Shown here piece after piece: positions 1-5,077 of a DNA stretch of 5,077 nt (positions are counted from its first letter, which is position 1; each line of letters begins with the position of its first letter). The position numbers were made by a program, and so were the translations under genes. The DNA comes from Bacteroidota bacterium (GTDB taxonomy: Bacteria > Bacteroidota > Bacteroidia > J057), in assembly GCA_003696875.1 (NCBI GenBank), contig RFHL01000775.1, positions 1 through 5,077 on the forward strand, written 5' to 3'. The notes beneath the pieces were generated by a model, which worked only from the letters and a program-made list of their open reading frames with translations, ran no database searches and was not told where the DNA came from.

Positions 1-999
1 GACAAGGATGACCTGGGTGGCCGGGGGCAGGTCGAGCGTCTGCAAATAGGCCTGGGCTTCGGCGGGGGATTCATCCCGAGCATCAAAGAGGTAGAGCAGC
101 AGACCAGCGGCCTTGGCAAGCTTGAGCGAACGGCTCACGCCCTCGGCTTCGATGGCGTCGGTGGTCTCGCGTACCCCGGCCGTGTCCATAAGGCGAAACT
201 CAATCCCGCCAATCATCAGGCGATCCTCCACCACGTCGCGGGTGGTGCCAGGGATATCCGAAACGATGGCCCGGTTCTCGTTGAGGAGGGTATTGAGCAA
301 GGTAGACTTGCCGGCATTGGGCTTGCCCATGAGCACCGTCGGGACCCCTTGTTTGACGGCATTGCCAAAGCGGAAGCTGTCGATCAGGCCGTCTAGGCGG
401 ACCGCCAAGCGCTCGATCAGGTCGAGCAGCTGAGTCCGGTCGGCAAATTCGACATCCTCCTCGGCAAAATCGAGCTCCAGTTCAATGAGGGAAGTAAAGT
501 CCAGCAACTGCTGCCGCAGTTCGCGGAGTTCGCGCGAGACCCCGCCCCGCAGCTGCTGCATGGCCAGTTGATGCGCCCCCGCCGAATTGGCGGCGATGAG
601 GTCGGCCACGGCTTCGGCCTGGGCCAGGTCCATGGCCCCGTTGAGGTAGGCCCGCTGGGTAAACTCTCCCGGCGCGGCCAGCCGCGCGCCGAGGTCCACG
701 CAGCGCTGCATGACCTCCCGCAGGATGTAGGCACTGCCATGGCAGGAAATCTCCACCACGTCTTCGCGCGTGAAGGAGCGCGGCGCCCGAAAGAGACTCA
801 GGAGGACCTCATCGAGGGCTTGGCCCTCGGCATCAAGAACCTGACCATAGTGCAGGCTGTAGCCCGGAGCCTCTGTCAGCGGCTTGCTAAAGAGCCCGTC
901 GGCGATGGCGATGGCTTCTCTTCCCGAGAGCCGGATCACCCCGAGGGCGCCTGCGCCTGGGGGGGTACTGATGGCGACGATGGTATCGCGTGCGTGCAT
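1..999 (-). CDS. mnmE: tRNA uridine-5-carboxymethylaminomethyl(34) modification GTPase MnmE, 5' part (C-terminus outside window)
   Basis: MnmE (TrmE) works with MnmG in the cytoplasm to place the cmnm5 group on U34 of tRNAs reading split codon boxes; the GTPase is K+-activated. The 333 residues present begin MHARDTIVAISTPPGAGALG, matching the usual MnmE N-terminus and fixing the ATG at 999. The N-terminal formyl-THF-binding region includes FTREDVVEISCHG (76-88) and PGEFTQRAYLNGAMDLAQAEA (from 110). The inserted G domain shows G1 GKPNAGKS (225-232, with the potassium-loop Asn at 228), G2 GTTRD (251-255) and G3 DTAG (272-275). Glu284 aligns with the catalytic Glu282 of E. coli. The gene leaves the window at ...TQVILV, just before the expected G4 NKxD, so the rest of the G domain and the C-terminal Cys motif cannot be checked. 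About 120 residues should be missing relative to the usual length of about 455. No frameshift is seen. Confidence 0.97.
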   Translation of the reverse strand, partial: MHARDTIVAISTPPGAGALGVIRLSGREAIAIADGLFSKPLTEAPGYSLHYGQVLDAEGQALDEVLLSLFRAPRSFTREDVVEISCHGSAYILREVMQRCVDLGARLAAPGEFTQRAYLNGAMDLAQAEAVADLIAANSAGAHQLAMQQLRGGVSRELRELRQQLLDFTSLIELELDFAEEDVEFADRTQLLDLIERLAVRLDGLIDSFRFGNAVKQGVPTVLMGKPNAGKSTLLNTLLNENRAIVSDIPGTTRDVVEDRLMIGGIEFRLMDTAGVRETTDAIEAEGVSRSLKLAKAAGLLLYLFDARDESPAEAQAYLQTLDLPPATQVILV

Positions 1000-1003
1000 G
1001 CCG

Positions 1004-1011
1004 CAAAGGTA
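1004..1011 (-). promoter_or_regulatory. Bacteroidota -7 promoter box of mnmE
   Basis: The minus strand reads TACCTTTG, an exact match to the Bacteroidota -7 consensus TAnnTTTG, followed by CGGC and the mnmE ATG. The box ends only 4 bases before the start codon, so a transcript beginning at the normal distance would have almost no leader. I see no convincing -33 TTTG partner 19-21 bp further upstream, so this rests on the -7 box alone. Confidence 0.5.
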
Positions 1012-1036
1012 GGGATTTTGATGAGAGGTCAGAAGT

Positions 1037-1051
1037 TCCCGATTCTCGGGA
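1037..1051. repeat. Perfect short inverted repeat upstream of mnmE
   Basis: TCCCGA (1037-1042) and TCGGGA (1046-1051) are exact reverse complements separated by TTC. The element lies about 26 bp upstream of the mnmE -7 box, overlapping where the -33 region would fall or just beyond it. It has no adjacent T-run, so it is not a terminator. It could be an operator or a chance palindrome. Confidence 0.25.
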
Positions 1052-1165
1052 TTTCACTACGTTCAACAGAAGTCGGAAGTGAGAGAAGTCAGAAAAAAGC
1101 TCATAATTTGGTCAGGTAGGCGCATCTTCGCGCCGGTCTCGGTTCTCGCTTCTGTACATCTCATC

Positions 1166-1196
1166 TTGCGCCTTAATGGGGGCCTCTCTATATTTG
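1166..1196 (+). promoter_or_regulatory. Bacteroidota-type promoter of the tRNA gene
   Basis: TATATTTG at 1189-1196 fits the -7 consensus TAnnTTTG exactly. TTG at 1166-1168 sits 20 bp upstream, the normal spacing for the -33 element read by the primary sigma factor of this phylum. Transcription would start a few bases after 1200, leaving a leader of about 30 bases for RNase P to remove before the tRNA at 1235. This is the best evidence in the window for the phylum of the left piece. Confidence 0.7.
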
Positions 1197-1234
1197 CAAC
1201 TTCTTCACCCGCTGCGCGTAGACGCAAGGTGATT

Positions 1235-1308
1235 GGGCCTATAGCTCAGTTGGTTAGAGCATCTGACTCATAATCAGGAGGTCCCTGGTTCGAGCCCAGG
1301 TGGGCCCA
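1235..1308 (+). tRNA. tRNA with anticodon CAU, probably tRNA-Ile2 (lysidine-modified), otherwise elongator tRNA-Met
   Basis: All parts of the cloverleaf can be drawn: acceptor stem 1235-1241 with 1301-1307 (one U-G pair), D stem GCTC/GAGC, anticodon stem TCTGA/TCAGG, loop CTCATAA with anticodon CAT at 1269-1271, variable loop AGGTC, T stem CCTGG/CCAGG with loop TTCGAGC, and discriminator A73 at 1308. The CCA end is not encoded (CCT follows). A CAU anticodon means initiator, elongator Met or Ile2. The G1-C72 pair and the absence of three G-C pairs at the base of the anticodon stem exclude an initiator. The C4-G69 and C5-G68 pairs are the acceptor features TilS uses in E. coli to pick tRNA-Ile2 over tRNA-Met, which favours Ile2. 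The structure is certain; the amino acid is not. Confidence 0.97.
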
Positions 1309-1318
1309 CCTCACGATC

Positions 1319-1355
1319 AAGCACTTACAACGCGCAGCGTTGTGGGTGCTTTTTT
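1319..1355 (+). terminator. Rho-independent terminator of the tRNA
   Basis: Bases 1319-1333 pair with 1337-1351 in a 15-bp stem: AAGCAC with GTGCTT, two T-G wobbles, then ACAACGC with GCGTTGT around the loop GCA. The stem runs directly into six Ts (1350-1355). It begins 10 bases after the tRNA, so the tRNA is probably a single-gene transcript. Confidence 0.92.
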
Positions 1356-1674
1356 GTTTGCATACAATTGCCGGGCATCTTCTGAAAATGCCACGATCGA
1401 CATGCGAGAGGGCCTGAAAAGAGGGCGATGATGGCTCGGTTCTGTCGAGGGGAAGGTCAATATGCGGAAGGCCATATATCAAAAACATTCGCAGGCACTG
1501 TGGCTTTACTGCTTACCAGAAATCGTATGCCCGACCCAGCCTACAGCCTGCTGCTCACGTGGGAATTTCGGCCTCTCCGGGAACCGGGGATAGGAAGCGA
1601 AAAAAATGCCATGGCCCGGTCAGCTACGTCCCTTCTGGGATGAGCTCAAAAAATTACTGAAAGTATTTCCCATC
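1356..1674. other. Intergenic spacer with no recognised gene
   Basis: About 320 bp lie between the tRNA terminator and the barrel-protein gene. Short open frames exist on both strands, but none has a recognisable product, signal peptide or ribosome binding site, and the minus-strand one is the reverse translation of the tRNA. I found no exact TAnnTTTG box ahead of 1675, so the promoter of the next gene is not identified. Confidence 0.6.
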
Positions 1675-2526
1675 ATGACAAAGCAGACATATCTCGCCCT
1701 GGTTTTTCTTTTTTCCTATGCCATAGGGGCCGCGCAAAACACGCCTCCAATGTCTGTGCTTGACAGCAAAAACCTGATATTCAGAGGCGTAGCGGAGTTG
1801 GGATTTGTAGGCGTCCTGGCGCATAACATTCAATTCAGCAACAGTGGAACGCGGATTGACTATGTGACCGACGGCGGGCAGGACGTCCTGTTTCCGGTCA
1901 GCAGGCTGTCGCTGGAACTGGAAATCAAGCAAAAACATACCCTCACCTTCCTCTACCAACCCCTGCGGCTGGAATCTACGGCTTTGCTAAGCAGAGACCT
2001 GATCATTGATGAGCTTACCTTTCCTGCCGGAACGAGTGTAGATTTCCTGTACAATTTCCCCTTTTTCCGGTTGAGCTACATGAAGGAGCTAGCCCCCAAA
2101 AAGGACAAGTTCGACTTTGCTTTTGGGCTATCGCTCCAAATCCGGAATGCGACCATATCCTTTGAGTCTACCGACGGTACGCTGTTCCGATCCAACCGGG
2201 ATATAGGTCCCGTACCCATATTGAAATTCCGTACGCGCTATTCCTACAACTCGCTGACCTATACCGAGATCGAAGCGGATGGCTTTTATGCTCCCGTAAG
2301 CTACCTCAACGGAAGCGACAATGAAGTGATCGGTGCGATATTGGACGCGAGTCTGCGACAGGGGCTGAAAGTAAGCCCCGAGGTAGGGACCTTTTTGAAT
2401 CTTCGCTACCTGGGTGGAGGAGCGGTGGGCACGTCTGACGATGATCCCGGACCTGGGGATGGGTACGTACGAAATTGGCTGAACTTCCTGACCGTGACCG
2501 CTGGGTTCAGCTATGAGTTTAATTAA
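1675..2526 (+). CDS. Secreted protein of unknown function, probable outer-membrane beta-barrel
   Basis: I do not recognise a named family. With the start at 1675 the product is 283 residues and begins with a clear Sec signal peptide: MTKQ, a hydrophobic run YLALVFLFSYAIG, then AAQ, a typical Bacteroidota cleavage region. The frame is open to 1606, but that start would bury the signal peptide behind 23 charged and Trp-rich residues, so I rejected it. The mature part is rich in alternating polar and aromatic stretches that look like amphipathic strands, for example HTLTFLYQPLRLES, FFRLSYMKEL, ILKFRTRYSYNSLTYTEIEA and the terminal FLTVTAGFSYEFN. The last strand ends with Phe as the penultimate residue, close to the usual aromatic end of barrel proteins. 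No Shine-Dalgarno site is visible, which is normal for this phylum. A role in transport or envelope structure is inference only. Confidence 0.8.
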   Translation: MTKQTYLALVFLFSYAIGAAQNTPPMSVLDSKNLIFRGVAELGFVGVLAHNIQFSNSGTRIDYVTDGGQDVLFPVSRLSLELEIKQKHTLTFLYQPLRLESTALLSRDLIIDELTFPAGTSVDFLYNFPFFRLSYMKELAPKKDKFDFAFGLSLQIRNATISFESTDGTLFRSNRDIGPVPILKFRTRYSYNSLTYTEIEADGFYAPVSYLNGSDNEVIGAILDASLRQGLKVSPEVGTFLNLRYLGGGAVGTSDDDPGPGDGYVRNWLNFLTVTAGFSYEFN

Positions 2527-2571
2527 CGTGAGTTGGGGATAAAAACCGCTTTTATGGCTTCGATCGACGAT

Positions 2572-2650
2572 TGTCATGTTGAGCCAAGCGAAACATCTCA
2601 TGGCCCTTGCGAGATCATTCCTGGCGCCCGGGGGCTGGCCCAGGATGACA
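2572..2650. repeat. MITE-like intergenic inverted repeat, 79 bp
   Basis: The left end TGTCATGTTGAGCCA (2572-2586) and the right end TGGCCCAGGATGACA (2636-2650) match as inverted repeats at 12 of 15 positions. An inner stem ATCTC/GAGAT (2595-2599 with 2611-2615) can form. The ends TGTCATnnTGAGC...ATGACA and the inner AAGCGAAacATCTC resemble a known class of short palindromic intergenic repeats found in many bacterial genomes. It lies between two plus-strand genes and encodes nothing itself. The transcript could fold here, but there is no T-run. Confidence 0.65.
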
Positions 2651-2855
2651 TTCAATCATTTGATAAACAGTTGATTAGAGAAAAGCCTTTCTCCGCTTAT
2701 CCAAAACTCACGGTTTTTTACATAGGAAAAGGGTAGAAAGACATGTGCTTTTCGTCCGCCACGCTCCCAACCGGCTGACAGGCAGCTGACTGGCCCAGAA
2801 GGCCCGCCCGGGCTGGATCAGGCAAGGTGGGTGTAAGGGAAATATATTTTATGTT
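2651..2855. other. Intergenic spacer between repeat and lipoprotein gene
   Basis: No gene is recognised. A small hairpin GAGAAA-AGCC-TTTCTC (2678-2693) and a GGCC...GGCC pair at 2792-2804 are visible, but neither has a terminator tail. An AT-rich stretch near 2840-2867 is the most likely promoter region for the lipoprotein. TAATTTTC (2860-2867) misses the -7 consensus TAnnTTTG only at the final G, and no clear -33 partner is seen. Confidence 0.4.
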
Positions 2856-2903
2856 TTGGTAATTTTCGAAAATAAGTCGACTTTCCGGTCAACTTGCTCA
2901 TCT

Positions 2904-3371
2904 ATGGTACACCTCCTACCCCCCGGGGCCACCCGCCCCCTACCCTGGCTCATATTGGCTTTTGCTTTGTGTGTCATCACCTGCCGGCCCTCCGAGCCGG
3001 AGCCCAGCCTGTCCGGTACCTGGAACCTGTCCCATTTTCAGGATGCCAGTGGTGCATGGGTCAGCCCACCGCCGCCGCAGATGCAGGACCAGCCCATCGT
3101 CCTGTCATGTACTGACAATGGACGCAAGGGCCACTTTATCGCCCGAACTCTGACCAATCAACTCACCGGCGAATACAGCTATACCGCCAGTGGCAGCTTG
3201 GAAATCACCCATTTTGAAGCCACCTATCTCGGGGATGCCCAATGGGCCATCTATTTTCGGGAAGCCCTCCCCACCGCCCACCGCTTCGAATTGACCGGCG
3301 ATACGCTTCGGATTTTCTACGGAGACGAAGATCTATATATGCACTTTCAGCGGGGGAATTTGCGTCGCTGA
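2904..3371 (+). CDS. Lipocalin-like/META-type putative lipoprotein
   Basis: The product is 155 residues. A hydrophobic segment (LPWLILAFALCVIT) ends in VITC, a relaxed lipobox with Cys27 as the probable lipidated residue, so the protein is probably anchored in the outer membrane. The mature part begins after a short Glu/Pro/Ser linker with LSGTWNLSHFQDASGAW (from about residue 36) and ends with LTGDTLRIFYGDEDLYMHFQR. Together these fit the small eight-stranded lipocalin-like lipoproteins (GTW...GDTL...F-R) common in Bacteroidota, whose ligands are usually unknown. An in-frame ATG at 2856 would add 16 residues ahead of the signal peptide. I prefer 2904 because it gives a more normal signal length, although neither start has a Shine-Dalgarno site. 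The Thr at lipobox position -1 is atypical, so plain secretion is possible. Confidence 0.75.
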   Translation: MVHLLPPGATRPLPWLILAFALCVITCRPSEPEPSLSGTWNLSHFQDASGAWVSPPPPQMQDQPIVLSCTDNGRKGHFIARTLTNQLTGEYSYTASGSLEITHFEATYLGDAQWAIYFREALPTAHRFELTGDTLRIFYGDEDLYMHFQRGNLRR

Positions 3372-3408
3372 CTACCCTCAGGGGATATACCTTTCAAACG
3401 CCAGGTAG

Positions 3409-3479
3409 CCAAGGCCGGAATCCCACTGGGAGACCGGCCTTTGGTCTTTATGAGGCGAAAAGGCTCAAGAGCCCTTTTC
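3409..3479. terminator. Tandem hairpins between convergent genes, probably a bidirectional terminator
   Basis: Hairpin 1 pairs AAGGCCGG (3411-3418) with CCGGCCTT (3434-3441) and adds an inner TCCC-ACT-GGGA stem and outer CC/GG pairs past a bulged T. It is followed by a T-containing stretch and would end the plus-strand lipoprotein transcript, 38 bp after its stop. Hairpin 2 pairs AAAAGGCT (3458-3465) with AGCCCTTTT (3470-3478), with one bulged C and a 4-base loop. It has T-runs on both strands and sits directly against the stop codon of the minus-strand kinase, so it can serve that gene. Confidence 0.7.
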
Positions 3480-4159
3480 TAGCGGGGAGAAGCGTGATTG
3501 GCCACCAGCCACTTGGCCAGCATTTGTTTCATGTCCTCCAGTCGAACGGGCTTGGGGAGGAAATCATTCATACCCGCCTCCAGACACAGTTGCCGGTCCG
3601 AGCTCATGGCATTGGCGGTCATCGCGATAATGGGGGGCTGGGAAATGCCCGGCTCAGCCCTCAGCGCAGCGGCTGCGGTGGGGCCATCCATAATGGGCAT
3701 TTGCATATCCATCAGGATCAGGTCATAGGTTTCCGCCCGAGCTTTTTCCAGGCCTTCGGCACCGTTGCAGGCAATCTCCGGCTCCATCCCCAGCCGCGCC
3801 AGCATCCGGGTAGCCACCTTTTGGTTGATGGGATTATCCTCTACCAGCAGAATCCGCGCTTGCTGCCTGGACTCCAGTTTGGAATCAACTTCGTGTGGCA
3901 TGGTTTTCGATTGAGACTCCACTTCCGGAGCAAAAAACTCAAATTGAAAGACAGACCCCTCGCCGGGGCGGCTGCGGACGGTAACGACCCCTTTCATATT
4001 CCCGACGATGGCCTGGCAAATCGCCAGCCCCAGCCCTGTCCCCCCAAAACGGCGGGTGGTAGAGCTATCGGCCTGGGAAAAAGCTTTGAAAAGGCGTTTC
4101 TGCTGGGCTTCGCTCATCCCGATGCCGGTGTCTGCCACTTCAACATGCAAAAAATCCGG
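3479..4159 (-). CDS. Hybrid histidine kinase, C-terminal part (ATPase half-domain plus receiver), broken at the contig junction
   Basis: The 226 credible residues are the 3' end of a sensor kinase. The C-terminal half of the ATP-binding domain shows the G1 box DTGIG (10-14), F box LFKAFSQAD (23-31) and G2 box GGTGLGLAI (39-47). A linker of about 25 residues leads to a complete receiver domain (about 101-220) with acidic residues E107 and D108, phospho-acceptor D151 in MDMQMP, T181 and K203 in LPKP, so phosphotransfer within the receiver should be possible. The sensor, HisKA phospho-histidine and N box should lie upstream. Beyond 4159 the frame stays open to 4363, but the residues (GGGQLAHGADHPAQRRAEG...) do not resemble an ATPase domain and are antisense of the DUF456-like and mutS genes. 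The kinase is therefore cut at the junction and has no real start in this window. Confidence 0.93.
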   Translation of the reverse strand, partial: PDFLHVEVADTGIGMSEAQQKRLFKAFSQADSSTTRRFGGTGLGLAICQAIVGNMKGVVTVRSRPGEGSVFQFEFFAPEVESQSKTMPHEVDSKLESRQQARILLVEDNPINQKVATRMLARLGMEPEIACNGAEGLEKARAETYDLILMDMQMPIMDGPTAAAALRAEPGISQPPIIAMTANAMSSDRQLCLEAGMNDFLPKPVRLEDMKQMLAKWLVANHASPR

Positions 4160-4165
4160 GCGGCC
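4155..4165. other. Junction between a Bacteroidota-type and a high-GC sequence (probable assembly chimera)
   Basis: To the left, the minus strand reads good kinase sequence up to the Pro codon at 4157-4159. To the right, the plus strand reads good protein sequence from the Arg or Ala codon at 4157-4162. Base composition and codon use change sharply here. No inverted repeat, target duplication, tRNA end or recombinase is seen at the point. Confidence 0.8.
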
Positions 4166-4264
4166 CTCGGCGCGGCGCTGGGCCGGGTGGTCGGCACCGT
4201 GGGCAAGCTGGCCACCGCCATCGCGGTGTGGGTCCTGCTGGTCGTCGCCGCGGCCGTGCCCTGA
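4160..4264 (+). CDS. C-terminal fragment of a membrane protein, DUF456-like
   Basis: Only the last 34 or 35 residues are present, ending at the TGA at 4262-4264. The pattern AALGAALGRVVGTVGKLATA followed by a hydrophobic helix IAVWVLLVVAAAV matches my recollection of the C-terminus of DUF456 proteins (Gly-rich GxxxGRxxGTxxKL followed by a last transmembrane helix), whose function is unknown. Everything upstream in this frame is antisense to the kinase and is not part of the gene. The stop lies 28 bp before mutS, so the two may share a transcript in their own genome. The family call rests on a short tail and could be wrong; that this is real coding sequence is likely. Confidence 0.5.
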   Translation, partial: AALGAALGRVVGTVGKLATAIAVWVLLVVAAAVP

Positions 4265-4276
4265 CGCGCTATCGGT

Positions 4277-4285
4277 GAGGGAGGG
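4277..4285 (+). promoter_or_regulatory. Strong ribosome binding site of mutS
   Basis: GAGGGAGGG lies 7 bases before the GTG at 4293 and decides that start over the in-frame ATG at 4317. Such a strong Shine-Dalgarno site contrasts with the left-hand genes, where none is visible, and supports a different source organism. Confidence 0.7.
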
Positions 4286-4292
4286 AGCCGCC

Positions 4293-5077
4293 GTGTCCGG
4301 AGCCGCCGACACCCCCATGTTCCGCCAGTACCGGGCGCTCAAGGAACAGGTGCCGGACGCCATCCTGTTCTTCCGGATGGGGGACTTCTACGAGCTGTTC
4401 TTCGACGATGCCCGGGTCGCTGCGGAGCTGCTGGACCTCACGCTGACCAGCCGCAACCGCGGCGCCCCCGACGAGATCCCCATGGCGGGCGTGCCCCACC
4501 ACGCGGCCCGGGGCTACGTGCGCACGCTGGTCGATCGCGGGTACAAGGTGGCGATCGCCGACCAGGTGGAGGACCCCAAGGCGGCGCGTGGGCTCGTGCG
4601 GCGGGCCATCACCCAGGTGGTCACCCCGGGGATGGTGCTGGACCCGGAGGACCTCGCGCCCGCGGAGCCCTGCTGGCTGGGGGCGCTGGCCGTGGTCGGG
4701 CGGCGGGTGGGCCTGGCGCTCCTGGACGCGTCGACCGGCGCCTTCCGGGTGGCCGAGGTGGCGGACCTGTCCACCGCGGTCGAGGAGCTGGGGCGGGCGG
4801 GCGCCCGGGAGGTCCTCCTGCCGGAGCGGCTGCGGGATGCCCCCGAGCTGGCGGCGCTCGATGCCGCGCGCACGGTGCCGGAGGACCTCTCCTGGGACCC
4901 GGCGCGGTGCCGCGAGCGCCTGCAGGAGCGCTTCCGGGTGGCGACCCTCGCCGGCTTCGGGCTGGCGGATCGTCCGCTGGCGATCCGCGCCGCTGGCGCG
5001 ATTGTGCAGTATGCGCGCGAAACGCAGCAGGGAACGGTCGCCAACCTCCGCGCAATCCGCGTTTACACCCCCGGCGA
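4293..5077 (+). CDS. mutS: DNA mismatch repair protein MutS, N-terminal part (3' end outside window)
   Basis: MutS binds mispaired or looped bases in duplex DNA and recruits MutL using ATP. The 261 residues present cover mismatch-binding domain I, the connector domain and the start of the core/lever. The mismatch-wedge motif FYE is at 32-34 within FFRMGDFYELFFDDA. It is followed by PMAGVPHHA, YVRTLVDRGYKVAIADQVEDP and ITQVVTPGMVLD, all standard for domain I. The connector includes GLALLDASTGAFRVAE, and core entry is AAGAIVQYARETQ. The usual Cys-Glu-Gln of VAICEQ is Ala-Asp-Gln here, a tolerated difference. The GTG start is chosen from the ribosome binding site 7 bases upstream. The ATPase domain lies outside the window. 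Codons ending in A or T are 8 of the first 225 but 9 of the last 36, a change near 4968 discussed in the findings. Confidence 0.96.
   Translation, partial: MSGAADTPMFRQYRALKEQVPDAILFFRMGDFYELFFDDARVAAELLDLTLTSRNRGAPDEIPMAGVPHHAARGYVRTLVDRGYKVAIADQVEDPKAARGLVRRAITQVVTPGMVLDPEDLAPAEPCWLGALAVVGRRVGLALLDASTGAFRVAEVADLSTAVEELGRAGAREVLLPERLRDAPELAALDAARTVPEDLSWDPARCRERLQERFRVATLAGFGLADRPLAIRAAGAIVQYARETQQGTVANLRAIRVYTPG

Noticed and set aside
568..1119. 183-residue plus-strand open frame
   Set aside because: It lies opposite the N-terminal half of mnmE, which has unmistakable family motifs. Its own translation has no recognisable domain.
1119..1134. GGCGC-ATCTTC-GCGCC hairpin upstream of the tRNA promoter
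   Set aside because: It has only 5 bp of stem and no T-run, so it could easily be chance in GC-rich sequence.
1079..1488. Small open frames across the tRNA on both strands
   Set aside because: Their shared parts (for example PIAQLVRASDS and HLGSNQGPPDYESD) are well-known spurious translations of tRNA genes.
2128..2736. Open frames across the end of the barrel gene and the repeat on both strands
   Set aside because: The minus-strand one is antisense to the barrel gene, and the plus-strand one is mainly a translation of the inverted repeat (HVEPSETS...GLAQDD).
3242..4264. 340-residue plus-strand open frame ending in a membrane helix, which could suggest a new membrane protein
   Set aside because: Up to about 4159 it is antisense of the receiver and ATPase domains of the kinase. 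Only its last 35 codons look like real coding sequence, so it is an artefact of the junction.
4100..4300. Natural horizontal transfer or an integrated island bringing mutS next to a Bacteroidota kinase
   Set aside because: No integrase, transposase, tRNA end, direct repeat or inverted repeat is seen at the junction, and genes on both sides are cut mid-domain. It cannot be fully excluded without read data.
4160..4363. N-terminal extension of the kinase to a start at 4363
   Set aside because: The residues do not fit an ATPase N box or HisKA domain and are antisense to the DUF456-like tail and mutS. A kinase without its phospho-histidine domain beginning here is not credible.
4514..5055. Two long minus-strand open frames opposite mutS
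   Set aside because: They are low-complexity Arg/Pro/Ala/Ser-rich translations typical of the antisense strand of high-GC genes.

Overview
The window looks like two unrelated pieces of genome joined at about position 4160. The left piece (1 to about 4159) reads as Bacteroidota. It carries the phylum's characteristic -7 promoter box (TAnnTTTG) in front of a tRNA and in front of mnmE, a lipocalin-like lipoprotein, a secreted barrel-like protein whose signal peptide ends in AAQ, a tRNA without an encoded CCA end, and a TGTCAT...ATGACA intergenic repeat. The right piece (about 4160 to 5077) is much richer in G+C and has a strong Shine-Dalgarno site. It carries the 5' part of a mutS gene of a kind I would expect from a high-GC, possibly deltaproteobacterial or myxobacterial, genome.

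Layout, left piece. The minus-strand 5' part of mnmE (tRNA U34 modification GTPase) runs off the left edge just before its G4 motif. It is followed by a 235-bp spacer with a near-leaderless mnmE promoter and a divergent tRNA promoter. Next come a tRNA with anticodon CAU, which leans to Ile2 (lysidine) rather than elongator Met, and a strong intrinsic terminator. After 320 bp of apparently empty spacer lies a plus-strand gene for a secreted protein of unknown function that is probably an outer-membrane beta-barrel. A 79-bp MITE-like inverted repeat follows, then a plus-strand lipocalin-like lipoprotein, a double-hairpin (probably bidirectional) terminator, and the minus-strand 3' end of a hybrid histidine kinase (half of the ATPase domain plus a receiver domain).

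Layout, right piece. The kinase stops making sense in the middle of its ATPase domain at about 4159. From there the plus strand encodes the last 35 residues of a membrane protein resembling the C-terminus of DUF456 proteins, then a GTG-started mutS that runs off the right edge. Both the kinase and the DUF456-like gene are cut mid-domain at the same point, with no insertion sequence, attachment site or integrase. The simplest reading is an assembly chimera rather than a natural junction. A second, weaker change in codon usage inside mutS near 4968 may be another join.

I found no CRISPR array, defence system, transposase or other candidate new system. The genes are housekeeping (mnmE, tRNA, mutS), signalling (kinase) and envelope (barrel, lipoprotein) functions, and nothing shows that they work together.
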